Positions 1-9,582 of a DNA stretch of 64,000 nt are shown one piece after another (within the stretch, counting starts at the first letter, position 1; each line of letters begins with the position of its first letter). The translations under genes were made by a program, and so were the position numbers. The DNA is from Paraglaciecola sp. T6c (GTDB lineage: Bacteria; Pseudomonadota; Gammaproteobacteria; Enterobacterales; Alteromonadaceae), in NCBI RefSeq assembly GCF_000014225.1, contig NC_008228.1, positions 2,480,001 through 2,544,000 of the forward strand, read 5' to 3'. The notes beneath the pieces are model-generated. The model saw only the letters and a list, made by a program, of their open reading frames with translations. It searched no databases and was not told where the DNA came from.

Positions 1-1
1 G

Positions 2-976
2 CGCCAAGGTCGTATCAGTTTTTATCTAGCGTGCAGCGGCGAAGAAGCATCTACCATAGGGAGTGCAGCAGCCCTGAGTGATAGCGATATGATAATGTCG
101 CAATATCGTGAGCAAGGCGCATTAGCCTATCGAGGTTATCGTACTGAACAATTCATGAATCAGATGTTTAGTAATAAACTTGACCCTAACAAAGGTCGCC
201 AGATGCCGATTCACTATGGTGATAAAGCCCTTAACTTTATGACCATATCATCACCATTAGGTACGCAAATTCCCCAAGCAGCAGGTTATGCCTATGGCCA
301 AAAAATGGCAGGAAATGAAGCCTTAACCATTTGTTATTTTGGCGAGGGCGCCGCTTCTGAAGGGGATTTTCACGCCGGCCTGAACATGGCTTCGGTGTTA
401 AATTGCCCCGTAATCTTCTTTTGCCGAAATAATGGCTACGCGATTTCGACACCGGCCAATGAACAGTTCAGCGGTGATGGTATTGCATCTCGCGGATTAG
501 GTTATGGCATCAAAACGATTCGAGTCGATGGTAATGATGTACTTGCCGTATACCTCGCAACACAAAAAGCCAGGGAAATAGCCCTTAAAGAGCATTGCCC
601 AGTATTAATTGAGGCCATGACGTACAGATTGGCGGCGCACTCTACGTCAGACGATCCAACGGGTTATCGCTCAAAAGAAGAAGAACAAAAATGGCGCGAG
701 AAAGACCCAGTTCAACGCTTCGAAAACTGGATGAAAAGCAAAGATTGGATCGACGAAGCGCAACACAAGCAATTTGTTGAACAAACCCGTCAAGACGTGC
801 TCGCTGCAATGAAAAAAGCGGAGCAAGTCGATATTTGTGACATTGATGATTTGATTAACGATGTGTATGACGCCCCCCCTTGGCATTTAAAGGAGCAATT
901 GAGCCAATTGAAACAACACATCAGTTTGTACCCAGAAGCGTATCCGAAAACAGCTGGGAGGATCCGCCATGACTAA
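2..976 (+). CDS. bkdA1: Branched-chain 2-oxoacid dehydrogenase E1 alpha subunit (5' end outside window)
   Basis: The reading frame is open from the window edge, so the N-terminus is missing; the in-frame ATG at 89 is internal, because conserved E1 alpha sequence ([12 protein letters not shown] and onward) precedes it. This is the thiamine-diphosphate-binding half of the E1 decarboxylase of a 2-oxoacid dehydrogenase complex. The [15 protein letters not shown] stretch followed by CRNNGYAIS is the TPP/Mg-binding region, and the AHSTSDDP segment is typical of the phosphorylation-loop region of BCKDH E1 alpha. The stop overlaps the start of E1 beta by 8 bases, so the two subunits are translationally coupled. 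Branched-chain rather than pyruvate specificity is inferred from the family resemblance and the separate alpha and beta subunits. Confidence 0.9.
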   Translation, partial: RQGRISFYLACSGEEASTIGSAAALSDSDMIMSQYREQGALAYRGYRTEQFMNQMFSNKLDPNKGRQMPIHYGDKALNFMTISSPLGTQIPQAAGYAYGQKMAGNEALTICYFGEGAASEGDFHAGLNMASVLNCPVIFFCRNNGYAISTPANEQFSGDGIASRGLGYGIKTIRVDGNDVLAVYLATQKAREIALKEHCPVLIEAMTYRLAAHSTSDDPTGYRSKEEEQKWREKDPVQRFENWMKSKDWIDEAQHKQFVEQTRQDVLAAMKKAEQVDICDIDDLINDVYDAPPWHLKEQLSQLKQHISLYPEAYPKTAGRIRHD

Positions 977-1946
977 AATGAACATGTTACAGGCGATCAA
1001 TAATGCCTTGATTACGGCCATGTCCGGTGATGAGAAAGTCATGGTATTTGGTGAGGACGTAGGTCACTTCGGTGGTGTATTTAGAGCGACCAGTAATTTA
1101 CAGCACCAATTTGGTAAAGGTCGCTGTTTTAATACACCGTTAACTGAACAGGGGATTATAGGCTTTGCTAATGGCCTGGCATCGCAAGGCTCTGTGCCGG
1201 TGGCTGAAATTCAATTCGGTGATTATATCTTCCCTGCGTTTGATCAAATTGTGAATGAAACTGCTAAATTTCGCTATCGCTCTGGTGGTCAGTTCACCTG
1301 TGGCACCCTGACCATTCGTACTCCATATGGCGGTGGTATTGCTGGTGGCTTATATCACTCACAATCTCCAGAAGCTTTTTTTGCTCACATACCCGGCATG
1401 AAAATCGTTATCCCGCGTAATCCATATCAAGCTAAAGGCTTGCTGTTGGCGTCTATTCGTGACGATAACCCTGTTTTGTTCATGGAGCCTAAGCGTTTAT
1501 ACCGCGCGTCTGTAGGTGACGTACCTGAGGACGATTATGAGCTACCTTTAGGCAAAGCCGAGGTGGTTAGAAAAGGTGAGCATATTACCTTACTGGCCTG
1601 GGGGGCTCAGGTTGAGGTCATCGAAAAAGCAGCTGAAATGGCCGAAAACGATGGCATTTCGTGTGAAATTATCGATTTACGCAGCATTTTGCCTTGGGAT
1701 GCCCAAACGGTGAGCGAGTCGGTGAGAAAGACCGGGCGATTACTTATCAACCATGAAGCACCGCAAACGGGCGGGTTTGCCAGTGAAATATCCGCTACCG
1801 TACAAGAGCGTTGCTTCTTGTATTTAGAGTCACCGATAACCCGAGTGTGCGGATTAGACACGCCATATCCGCTGGCACATGAAAAAGAATACATGCCGGA
1901 TCGTCTTAAAACTTACGAAGCCATTAAGCGCTGCGTGAATTTTTAA
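969..1946 (+). CDS. bkdA2: Branched-chain 2-oxoacid dehydrogenase E1 beta subunit
   Basis: A 325-residue transketolase-type beta subunit, the usual length for BCKDH E1 beta. It has the pyrimidine-binding domain in the first ~180 residues ([48 protein letters not shown]) and a C-terminal transketolase domain. It pairs with the alpha subunit to decarboxylate branched-chain 2-oxoacids derived from Val, Leu and Ile and passes the acyl group to the E2 lipoyl arm. It starts 8 bases inside the alpha gene, with a GGGAGGA ribosome-binding site at 956-962, and is followed after 23 bases by E2, so the three genes form one operon. No E3 (lpd) gene is seen in the window. Confidence 0.92.
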   Translation: MTKMNMLQAINNALITAMSGDEKVMVFGEDVGHFGGVFRATSNLQHQFGKGRCFNTPLTEQGIIGFANGLASQGSVPVAEIQFGDYIFPAFDQIVNETAKFRYRSGGQFTCGTLTIRTPYGGGIAGGLYHSQSPEAFFAHIPGMKIVIPRNPYQAKGLLLASIRDDNPVLFMEPKRLYRASVGDVPEDDYELPLGKAEVVRKGEHITLLAWGAQVEVIEKAAEMAENDGISCEIIDLRSILPWDAQTVSESVRKTGRLLINHEAPQTGGFASEISATVQERCFLYLESPITRVCGLDTPYPLAHEKEYMPDRLKTYEAIKRCVNF

Positions 1947-1969
1947 TCAACCATATCGAGGAAAATGAA

Positions 1970-3637
1970 ATGAAAGACTTTATTTTGCCAGATATTGGTG
2001 AAGGGATCGTAGAGTGTGAATTGTTAGAATGGCTCGTCTGTGAAGGCGATAGCATAGTAGAAGATCAGCCCGTCGCTGAGGTCATGACAGACAAAGCCAC
2101 AGTGCAAATTCCCGCTATGTACAGTGGCACGGTAAAGAAACTCTACTATCAAGCCGGTGAAATAGCCCAGGTCCACAAACCTTTGTTTGCCATGGATATT
2201 GAAGGGCACGAAAGTAGCCCATCCATCGATTTACACGACACTACAGATAAATGCGCTACTGATCATGCTAACGACAATGACCCCAGTAAAAAAACCAGTA
2301 ACGTTAATCAACAAAATAACAAAAATGGCCAGGCGACAGCGTTTGAAGCAGCTCCAGATGGTCCCTTAGAAACTTTTATTTTGCCAGATATTGGGGAGGG
2401 AATTGTAGAGTGCGAACTCGTCAAGTGGCTGGTAAGCGAAGGTGAAGACGTAATTGAAGATCAGCCCGTGGTGGAAGTCATGACCGACAAGGCATTGGTG
2501 GAAATTCCGGCTAAGCACAGTGGTACGATTGTTAGCCTGTGTTACCAGCGAGGTGATATCGCTAACGTTCATTCAGCACTTTTTACCATGCGTGTGGCTG
2601 GAGTTGACGACAAAGCGCTGCCGCCATTGGCAAGCGCTACGCCATTGACATCAACAACTGAGATAACACAGACGTCAACCCCATTGGCTGGCGTCCAAGC
2701 GAAGCAGGATACTTCGTCTAAGATGTCAAAGGTAAATCACAAAGTTCTGGCTAGCCCAGCGGTTCGTCGTGTGGCCCGAGAGCAAGACATTGATTTATCT
2801 AACGTGCAAGGGTCAGGAGAAAAAGGGCGTATTTTGAAATGCGATTTAACGAAGCAACCATCGAAGGCTAGTGTTGTTAGCGCGCAAACGCAAAGTGATT
2901 CTGTAGGCGTCATCCAGAGTAAAGTACAAGGTGGAACGCGAGTAGAGCGTATTAGCGGGATAAAGGCCGCGATGGCTAGGCAGATGAAGCACAGTGTGTC
3001 GACTATTCCGCATTTTACGGTCAGTGAAGAGATCCAAATGGATGCTTTAATTGCCCTTCGCAGTCAATTGAAAGATGACTTTAGTGAACAGGGTGTAAAA
3101 TTAAGTTTTATGCCGTTTTTCATCAAAGCCTTATCATTGGCATTGAAAGCCTATCCTGTGATCAACAGTCAAGTTAACGATGACTGTACACAGCTAACTT
3201 ATTTCAACGAGCACAATATTGGGTTTGCGGTGGACGGAAAACTCGGTTTGATGGTACCTAACATCAAAGGCGTGCAAGATATGTCGATATTCGATATTGC
3301 CAAGCGTGCTTCTGAGTTGATTGAGCAGGCAAGAGAAGGGCGTTTAAGAACGGCTGATATCTCTGGTGGTACTATTAGTATTTCAAATATCGGTGTACTG
3401 GGTGGCACCGTCGCAACCCCGGTGATCAATCATCCTGAAGCCGCGATTGTGGCCTTAGGGAAAATTCAGCGCTTGCCGCGCTTTGATGAAAACGATCAGG
3501 TGCGAGCTGTGAACATCATGCATGTAAGTTGGTCAGGTGATCATCGCATTATCGATGGCGCCACTATGGTCAGGTTTAATAACCTATGGAAGTCGTATAT
3601 TGAACAACCAATAAAAATGCTAGGCACACTGCGTTAG
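1970..3637 (+). CDS. bkdB: Dihydrolipoyl acyltransferase E2 with two lipoyl domains
   Basis: This is the E2 core of the branched-chain complex, which transfers the acyl group from lipoamide to CoA. Two near-identical lipoyl domains lie at about residues 1-76 and 133-208, with the lipoylated lysines expected at K42 and K174 in MTDKA motifs. They are joined by a Ser/Thr/Asn-rich linker. The E1/E3-binding domain is at about 257-292 (ASPAVRRVARE), followed by the catalytic domain with the DHRIIDG motif near the C-terminus. Most bacterial Bkd E2 proteins have one lipoyl domain; the two copies here share long identical runs, which points to a fairly recent internal duplication or gene conversion. 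A terminator follows at 3682. Confidence 0.93.
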   Translation: MKDFILPDIGEGIVECELLEWLVCEGDSIVEDQPVAEVMTDKATVQIPAMYSGTVKKLYYQAGEIAQVHKPLFAMDIEGHESSPSIDLHDTTDKCATDHANDNDPSKKTSNVNQQNNKNGQATAFEAAPDGPLETFILPDIGEGIVECELVKWLVSEGEDVIEDQPVVEVMTDKALVEIPAKHSGTIVSLCYQRGDIANVHSALFTMRVAGVDDKALPPLASATPLTSTTEITQTSTPLAGVQAKQDTSSKMSKVNHKVLASPAVRRVAREQDIDLSNVQGSGEKGRILKCDLTKQPSKASVVSAQTQSDSVGVIQSKVQGGTRVERISGIKAAMARQMKHSVSTIPHFTVSEEIQMDALIALRSQLKDDFSEQGVKLSFMPFFIKALSLALKAYPVINSQVNDDCTQLTYFNEHNIGFAVDGKLGLMVPNIKGVQDMSIFDIAKRASELIEQAREGRLRTADISGGTISISNIGVLGGTVATPVINHPEAAIVALGKIQRLPRFDENDQVRAVNIMHVSWSGDHRIIDGATMVRFNNLWKSYIEQPIKMLGTLR

Positions 3638-3681
3638 CGTGTACATCAGCGAAGTAAGATACTGAGAAAATGGCCAAACCC

Positions 3682-3708
3682 AAGCCCGCTACATGCGGGT
3701 TTGTTTTT
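3682..3708 (+). terminator. Rho-independent terminator after the bkd operon
   Basis: A stem of eight pairs (3682-3689 with 3695-3702; CCCGC/GCGGG core) with a five-base loop is followed by a G and a run of five T at 3704-3708. It lies 45 bases after the E2 stop. Confidence 0.8.
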
Positions 3709-3804
3709 GCTTAACGTCAATGACAAGGTAAACTAGGCCCTATTGGCTATCACGCCAAAACTATCACGCCAAAAAAAGTATCGAGTTATCAAGGAGTCAA
3801 TCAG

Positions 3805-4686
3805 TTGTTTAGTTATCGCCACGGCTACCATGCAGGTAATCACGCAGATGTGTTGAAACATATTTGCCAGATGTTGATCATCGACAAGTTAAAACAAAAA
3901 GATAAAGGGTTCACTTATATTGATACCCACAGTGGCGCGGGCTTGTACGACTTGTCCTCTGAACAATCTTTAAAGACCAATGAGTTTCAGCAAGGTATTT
4001 CACGGTTAGCTGATTATTCGGGGGCTGAACCAACGGTTTTGGCATATCAAGCGCTTACCAGCAGTTATTTAAAGCATCAGCAATATCCTGGATCACCTGA
4101 AATTGCCCGTGTGTTAATGCGAGATCAAGACCAGCTGCACCTGATGGAGTGGAATAATCAAGAGGTGATTAATCTGAAGCGCCAAATAAAAGGCACGCAT
4201 ATTTCAGTTCATCACAGAGATGGCTACGAAGGCTTGATTGCGTTGACGCCTCCAAAGCTAAAGCGCGGCCTCGTGCTGACAGATCCGTCATACGAAACAT
4301 CAGAAGATTATCAATTAGTGGTTGACGCTATCAGTAAGGCCTATAAACGTTGGCCGACTGCTATTTATGCTATTTGGTATCCTTTGCTATCGAAACGCGA
4401 TGAAGACCAAAATGATGGTTTTGAACGGGCCACGACTAAGCATAAGAAAAGTCAAAAAATGCTCGACGATCTTACTCAGCATGGCTTTAAGAATGTACTG
4501 CAAGTCGAGCTGGCGGTTCAAAACCCTGATACATTTGCCGGAATGTATGGCTCAGGTATGGCGATCATCAATGCGCCGTGGCAGTTAGACGCGCAAATTC
4601 GTGATTGCTTGGGCGAACTAACACCTGTTATGGCTCAACACAAACACGCTTCATTTGTGGTTAACTGGCTGGTGGAAGAGGCCTAA
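3805..4686 (+). CDS. rlmJ: 23S rRNA (adenine2030-N6)-methyltransferase
   Basis: 293 residues, matching the RlmJ (YhiR) family. The N-terminus MFSYRHGYHAGNHADVLKH is the family hallmark, and D160-P-S-Y is the N6-adenine methyltransferase motif IV (usually DPPY in E. coli). It methylates A2030 of 23S rRNA using S-adenosylmethionine in the cytoplasm. The start is TTG at 3805, chosen because the conserved N-terminus begins there and AAGGAG stands at 3791-3796. The Pro-to-Ser change in motif IV is mild. It is followed after 24 bases by the kinase-like gene, so the two may be co-transcribed. Confidence 0.93.
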   Translation: MFSYRHGYHAGNHADVLKHICQMLIIDKLKQKDKGFTYIDTHSGAGLYDLSSEQSLKTNEFQQGISRLADYSGAEPTVLAYQALTSSYLKHQQYPGSPEIARVLMRDQDQLHLMEWNNQEVINLKRQIKGTHISVHHRDGYEGLIALTPPKLKRGLVLTDPSYETSEDYQLVVDAISKAYKRWPTAIYAIWYPLLSKRDEDQNDGFERATTKHKKSQKMLDDLTQHGFKNVLQVELAVQNPDTFAGMYGSGMAIINAPWQLDAQIRDCLGELTPVMAQHKHASFVVNWLVEEA

Positions 4687-4710
4687 GGCGCTCGCAGTCT
4701 CAAGGAATCT

Positions 4711-6561
4711 ATGGTTGCCCAAACAGATCTTAAACACTTTTATATCCCTGATGAACAGTCTATCTATTTGTTATCCCACAAGGACGCGCAAAAGCTAAAA
4801 GATTGGTTCAAGCTGTGCACTGAACAGCTAACACGATTGGGATATCAAGACATAGAGCTTATCGGTAAAGGCGCGTTTGGTTTTGCCTTTGCGGGTAAGC
4901 CAACGCATGATCCGTCAAAACATTATGTGTTTAAGTTCTCCCGGGCCAACTTACCTCAGCACGTTCAAGATCGCCTCGAAGAAGAAGCGTATATGTTGGG
5001 TCATGTTGCCCACGCTCACGTTCCGAGCTTAGTCACTTTCCAGCGTATCAAAAAGCAATCTATCTTAGTGATGCAACGAGCCCAAGGTAAAGATCTGGAA
5101 AAAGTGTCTCTAGAACACGGGCCATTATCCCCAAGGCTGGTAGTAAAAATTGCCGTGCAGTTAGCTGATATTCTGCAAACATTGCGCACGTTTAGCCAAA
5201 ATGGACACCCAAAGCCGATAGTACATGGGGACATAAAACCGTCTAACATTGTGTTTGACCCTACGACCGAAGAAGTGGGTTTAATCGATTGGGGCTCATC
5301 TGTGTTTGCTCAACTAGATGCCCAGGGCAATTATTTGGCAAATAATGTGATGGACCTTATGTCCAATGATATGCAGCAGACCAATGCTAGGTTAGGGGAT
5401 GTATACTTCATCGGACCAGAACAACTGAGCGGTAATTTATCATCCCCTCGATTTGATGAACAAGGTTTGGCAAGTACCTTATACGCGTTGGCGTCTGGTC
5501 AATCTAGTCGTTTTGGGGCACAAGTTATCAGGCCGAACGCGTTGGGATTACCTAAAATGTTGGCTGAGATATTAACCGCCATGCTCAGTGATGATAAGCA
5601 AAAGCGCGCTCAGGGTGGTGATTATTTACTCAACAATATTCAGTATTTAAAAAATCTGGTGTTTAGTCCGCAGGATCCTCCACAATCCACAGCTATGATC
5701 CCAGGTTGGAGTCATCAAAAATCTCGAGAGATAGACACGGTCGTATACAGCTCAAGAAAGTCATTTTTGCGCGCCGAAGCATACCAAAGCACTGAAGAAT
5801 TGCGTTATCTCAACGACGAACAATTTGAACGCTATTATAAGAATTACTTACAAGGGATGGGTGAAACTGAAAAAGCCTTTATTTCAGAGGTCAGTCGCTT
5901 AGGTAAATACCCAGTAGTGGGCGGTTTAGCCGTGCGCTGGACTCCGCAAGGGGTGTATATCGACTCCAGCTTAAACATTTACGACCCACAGCTAAAAAGC
6001 GCATTTGATGCCACGGTGAATAACATTGTGACATTAGCGCGCTCTATTCATCGGGTAGGGGTATTTAAAAGTTGCATGTTCAACGCACGTGATACCTTAC
6101 ATATTGAACGGGATGATGAGAACACGCCCTTTGTCCCAGAGACCAACATGCGTATAGCTTATGAGCTTAACAACATATCAGTGCAAGAAGATGAAAGTCG
6201 CATGCATTCCTATTTCGAAGATGGGGCTGATCCTGATGAGCTGCTAACTTTGCCCGATGAGTTAATGAGAATTATTCACCAGCTAAACGCAATTCATCAC
6301 ACTGGTTGTATCATTTTCGAGGCCTTGCCGACCCACCTTAAAATTCACAGTTATTACACCTTGCTTGATCACACATCAGAAGTCGAATTTGCTCATTTAC
6401 TGAGTGAAATTATTGCCTTAGTACCGACCATTGAAGGGATCGGCATGTCAGGTTTTATGAAGCTACCCTACAAAGATACGCGTTTTTTCGAGCATCAAGC
6501 CCATTTACCTGATAAATTTTATCCACGAAACCCTTACATTGACCGAGCAGCAGGCTCGTGA
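4711..6561 (+). CDS. Serine/threonine protein kinase-like protein with a large unknown C-terminal region
   Basis: 616 residues. The N-terminal ~300 residues contain the eukaryotic-type kinase signatures: glycine loop GKGAFG (52-57), candidate ATP-anchoring lysine K75 in VFKFS, catalytic loop HGDIKPSN (172-179), and IDWGSS (192-197) where DFG is replaced by DWG. All residues needed for catalysis appear present, so it is probably active, though the substrate is unknown. The remaining ~320 residues match no domain I recognise and have no transmembrane segment. The start follows AAGGAAT. The gene sits between rlmJ and tesB; spacing of 24 and 42 bases would allow one transcript. A fructosamine-kinase-like or aminoglycoside-phosphotransferase relation is possible but less likely given the HGDIKPSN loop. 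Confidence 0.75.
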   Translation: MVAQTDLKHFYIPDEQSIYLLSHKDAQKLKDWFKLCTEQLTRLGYQDIELIGKGAFGFAFAGKPTHDPSKHYVFKFSRANLPQHVQDRLEEEAYMLGHVAHAHVPSLVTFQRIKKQSILVMQRAQGKDLEKVSLEHGPLSPRLVVKIAVQLADILQTLRTFSQNGHPKPIVHGDIKPSNIVFDPTTEEVGLIDWGSSVFAQLDAQGNYLANNVMDLMSNDMQQTNARLGDVYFIGPEQLSGNLSSPRFDEQGLASTLYALASGQSSRFGAQVIRPNALGLPKMLAEILTAMLSDDKQKRAQGGDYLLNNIQYLKNLVFSPQDPPQSTAMIPGWSHQKSREIDTVVYSSRKSFLRAEAYQSTEELRYLNDEQFERYYKNYLQGMGETEKAFISEVSRLGKYPVVGGLAVRWTPQGVYIDSSLNIYDPQLKSAFDATVNNIVTLARSIHRVGVFKSCMFNARDTLHIERDDENTPFVPETNMRIAYELNNISVQEDESRMHSYFEDGADPDELLTLPDELMRIIHQLNAIHHTGCIIFEALPTHLKIHSYYTLLDHTSEVEFAHLLSEIIALVPTIEGIGMSGFMKLPYKDTRFFEHQAHLPDKFYPRNPYIDRAAGS

Positions 6562-6603
6562 GTTTGTTAACACAACACACATTATGCATACCTTTGAGAG
6601 ATT

Positions 6604-7458
6604 ATGAGCGATATTAAATTAGTAGATTTACTCACCCTAGAAAAAATAGAAGACGGGTTATTTCGCGGACAAAGCTGGGATCTTGGCTTTCGCGCTTTAT
6701 TTGGCGGCCAAGTGATGGGACAAGCTATAGCAGCGGCGCAATTAACCTTGCCAGAGGGGCGAGTTGCGCATTCATTTCATGCCTATTTTTTGTTACCAGG
6801 GGATGCTAAAAAACCAGTGGTGTTTGATGTGCAAACCGTACGTGACGGGCGCAGTTTCTCGACTCGTCGGGTAAAAGCTATTCAAAATGGTCGCAGTATT
6901 TTTTATATGACAGCGTCTTTTCAGCAACCGGAGCAAGGATTAGAGCACCAGTTTGCCCAAATGCCAGATGTACCCATGCCAGAAGATTTGCCCAGAGACA
7001 CCACATTCGATGATAAGGAATTGGGAAAGTTATCAACACGCATGCGCGAAGCCATTGCCTATCATAAACCCTTAGATATGCGCTCTGTTCAGCAAATTGA
7101 TCCGGTGAATCCAGGTGTGCATGAGCCAAAACGCTATATTTGGATGAAAGCGGAGGAGGCGTTGCTTGGTAATGTTCATTTGAACCAAGCGATGCTGTCA
7201 TATGCGTCAGATTATCATTTTTTGTCTACTGCCATTCAGCCCCACGGTGTGTCCGTTCGAGATAAAAATCTAATTATGGCGACAATCGACCATGCGGTGT
7301 GGTTTCACCATCCATTCGATTTTGATGATTGGGTTTTATATTGCGCTGAAAGCCCGTTTAGCGGCGGTGCACGTGGTTTGGTGCGTGGTCAATTCTTTAA
7401 TCGTCAGGGCAAGCTTGTTGCGTCAAGTATGCAAGAAGGCTTAATGCGCAAAATTTAA
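6604..7458 (+). CDS. tesB: Acyl-CoA thioesterase II
   Basis: 284 residues, a double-hotdog acyl-CoA thioesterase that hydrolyses medium- and long-chain acyl-CoA in the cytosol. The catalytic residues of E. coli TesB (Asp204, Thr228, Gln278) correspond here to D203 in YASDYHFL, T227 in ATIDHAVWFHHPF and Q277 in SMQEGLMR, each off by one position. Length equals the family norm. It is followed after 14 bases by the carbonic anhydrase-like gene with a strong AAGGAGG site, so the two are likely co-transcribed. Confidence 0.95.
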   Translation: MSDIKLVDLLTLEKIEDGLFRGQSWDLGFRALFGGQVMGQAIAAAQLTLPEGRVAHSFHAYFLLPGDAKKPVVFDVQTVRDGRSFSTRRVKAIQNGRSIFYMTASFQQPEQGLEHQFAQMPDVPMPEDLPRDTTFDDKELGKLSTRMREAIAYHKPLDMRSVQQIDPVNPGVHEPKRYIWMKAEEALLGNVHLNQAMLSYASDYHFLSTAIQPHGVSVRDKNLIMATIDHAVWFHHPFDFDDWVLYCAESPFSGGARGLVRGQFFNRQGKLVASSMQEGLMRKI

Positions 7459-7472
7459 TCTAAGGAGGAATC

Positions 7473-8000
7473 ATGTTGTATTCATTAGGAAAGGACACCG
7501 TTAGCGTTGGTAAAGATGTTTTTATCGCGCCTGGTAGTCATGTTATGGGTAAAGTGGTTTTAGCAGACAATGCCAGTGTTTGGTTTAATGCTGTTCTTCG
7601 TGGCGATTGTGACGTTATTTCGATTGGTGAGGGCAGTAATGTGCAAGACGGCAGTGTGCTGCATACCGATTTTGGTGTGCCTCTGATCGTTGGTAAGGGC
7701 GTTACCATTGGTCACAAAGTTATGTTGCATGGTTGCGAAGTAGGTGACTACACGCTCGTAGGTATCAATAGCGTGATTTTAAACGGCGCTAAAATTGGCA
7801 AGCACTGTGTGATTGGTGCCAATAGTCTAGTCACAGAGAATATGGTGATACCCGATGGTTCATTAGTGATGGGCTCGCCAGCCAAAGTAGTAAAGAGTAT
7901 TCCTGATCCTCAGAAAAAGATGCTTGAAGCCTCTGGTCAACATTATGTTGAGAATGCTAAGCGTTTTTTGGTAGACCTAAAAGTACAAGAGCAGGAGTAG
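7473..8000 (+). CDS. Gamma-class carbonic anhydrase family protein (YrdA-like)
   Basis: 175 residues with left-handed beta-helix hexapeptide repeats through most of its length. The three zinc-ligand histidines expected for the family are H64 (VLHTD), H81 (IGHKV) and H86 (MLHGC). It most resembles E. coli YrdA and Pseudomonas PA3753-type proteins, for which carbonic anhydrase activity is weak or unproven; a carnitine-operon-like or acyl-CoA role has also been proposed for relatives. The ribosome-binding site AAGGAGGAAT precedes the ATG. It appears to be the last gene of the tesB pair. Confidence 0.9.
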   Translation: MLYSLGKDTVSVGKDVFIAPGSHVMGKVVLADNASVWFNAVLRGDCDVISIGEGSNVQDGSVLHTDFGVPLIVGKGVTIGHKVMLHGCEVGDYTLVGINSVILNGAKIGKHCVIGANSLVTENMVIPDGSLVMGSPAKVVKSIPDPQKKMLEASGQHYVENAKRFLVDLKVQEQE

Positions 8001-8012
8001 CAGACAAAAAAA

Positions 8013-8041
8013 TGCTCGGATCGTAAGGATAGATCCGAGCA
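8013..8041. terminator. Strong hairpin; U-tract on the minus-strand side
   Basis: Perfect ten-pair stem (8013-8022 with 8032-8041) with a nine-base loop, 12 bases after the stop at 8000. The T-run needed for termination is on the minus strand (A-run 8006-8012 on the plus strand), so as a plus-strand terminator it lacks a U-tract. It probably still stops or protects the 3' end of the tesB transcript. Confidence 0.5.
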
Positions 8042-8369
8042 GAGGGTATGGCTCATATAGAGCCTTGCGCTAACTATATCCAATGTACTTATAGAGTGTA
8101 GAAGAGTTACTGGAATTTACTATTTTATTGCCATTTAACTTATGTACGAGCAAATAAATTTCTCAATGAAGCGCTAATTCACTACCAGTGTGGGTTGACA
8201 CGCCCTCAGCGCTAGAGTGATTTTCATGTTTTTTCGAAGGTATATTCACTGAACGAAACTCTACCTGACAATCTATTCATACTGTTTATGTCGATTATCC
8301 ACCTCTTGTTGCGAACTTATTTATAGGTAACATGGCCTTATACCAACTTATATAAGGCTAAGGATAATC
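8042..8369. other. Intergenic region with an inverted repeat before the next start
   Basis: No coding potential is evident. Close to the downstream gene there is an inverted repeat with 8-base arms, GCCTTATA at 8335-8342 and TATAAGGC at 8351-8358, separated by 8 bases; it could be an operator or an mRNA hairpin just before the ribosome-binding site AAGGA at 8360-8364. Confidence 0.4.
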
Positions 8370-9497
8370 ATGACAGCGCAATTCAATACTTTTATTCCAC
8401 CTGTTAGGACATTAATGGGCCCAGGGCCATCAGATGTCGATCCTCGTATTTTAAACGCACTTTCTCGTCCGACACTTGGGCACCTAGACCCAGCGTTTAT
8501 TCAGTTGATGGACGAAGTTAAATCATTACTGCAATTTGCATTCAAAACCGACAATCAACTCACAATGCCCGTGTCTGCGCCCGGATCAGCAGGTATGGAG
8601 TCCGTCTTTGTAAACTTGCTTGAGCCAGGAGATAAAGTCATTGTGTGTCAAAATGGCGTGTTCGGTGGCCGTATGCAGCAAAATGTTCTACGCTGCGGCG
8701 CGACAGCTGTAATGGTTCAGGATACATGGGGTAAGCAAACCGATTTACACAAGGTCGAAGATGCCCTTAAGGCAAATCCTGATGCAAAAGCTGTGGCATT
8801 CGTTCACGCAGAAACATCCACCGGTGTGCGTAACGATGCCAAGGCAATTTGTGAGCTTGCCAAGCGATACGATTGCTTAACCATAGTCGATGCAGTGACC
8901 TCATTGGGCGGCATTGAGCTGGACGTTGATGGTTGGAATATTGATGCTATTTATTCAGGAACTCAAAAGTGTCTGTCATGTGTACCTGGCCTATCACCTG
9001 TTTCATTCAGCCCGGCTGCCGTAGAAGTGATCAAAAATCGCAAGACACCCGTGCAAAGTTGGTTTTTGGATATGGATTTAGTGATGGGGTACTGGGGCAA
9101 GGGCGGCAAACGCGCGTATCATCACACAGCACCAGTAAATAGTTTATATGCCTTGCACGAATCGTTACGCATTTTACATAACGAAGGGCTTGAGCAGGCA
9201 TGGAAACGCCATGCAGACATGCATCAAGCATTAAAGACAGGCCTTGAAGGCATTGGCCTGGAGTTTGTTGTTGATGAAGCCTATCGTTTACCGCAGCTCA
9301 ACATGGTGAGCATTCCAAGCGGCGTGGACGATGCACAAGTCCGCGGCCAATTGCTAAATGAATTTGGCTTAGAGATTGGTGCCGGGCTAGGGGAGTTGGC
9401 TGGAAAAGTATGGCGTATCGGCCTGATGGGATATGGTAGCAACAAGAAAAACGTTGATTACTGCGTGAGTGCACTCACACGCGTGTTAAACCGATAA
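8370..9497 (+). CDS. Class V aminotransferase, alanine/serine-glyoxylate type
   Basis: 375 residues, a pyridoxal-phosphate enzyme of the alanine-glyoxylate/serine-glyoxylate/serine-pyruvate aminotransferase group. The N-terminal LMGPGPSDVDPRIL motif, ETSTGV, the PLP-contact Asp in TIVDAVTSLGG and the Schiff-base lysine K200 in SGTQKCLS are all visible. It transfers amino groups to glyoxylate or pyruvate. It is a paralogue of the ureidoglycine aminotransferase at 16922-18142 but lacks that neighbourhood; it stands alone with its own 5' region. Exact donor and acceptor cannot be decided from sequence. Confidence 0.85.
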   Translation: MTAQFNTFIPPVRTLMGPGPSDVDPRILNALSRPTLGHLDPAFIQLMDEVKSLLQFAFKTDNQLTMPVSAPGSAGMESVFVNLLEPGDKVIVCQNGVFGGRMQQNVLRCGATAVMVQDTWGKQTDLHKVEDALKANPDAKAVAFVHAETSTGVRNDAKAICELAKRYDCLTIVDAVTSLGGIELDVDGWNIDAIYSGTQKCLSCVPGLSPVSFSPAAVEVIKNRKTPVQSWFLDMDLVMGYWGKGGKRAYHHTAPVNSLYALHESLRILHNEGLEQAWKRHADMHQALKTGLEGIGLEFVVDEAYRLPQLNMVSIPSGVDDAQVRGQLLNEFGLEIGAGLGELAGKVWRIGLMGYGSNKKNVDYCVSALTRVLNR

Positions 9498-9582
9498 ATA
9501 CCCAGACGACTAAATATGCGTGGCCTTACTCAGGGCGCGCATATTCATCATCACTTCCTGCATTTTAATATGCGCTAAAAAA

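Noticed and set aside
8370-9497. Second ureidoglycine aminotransferase
   Set aside because: It is a class V aminotransferase but has no ureide genes beside it and differs in sequence from the PucG-like copy.
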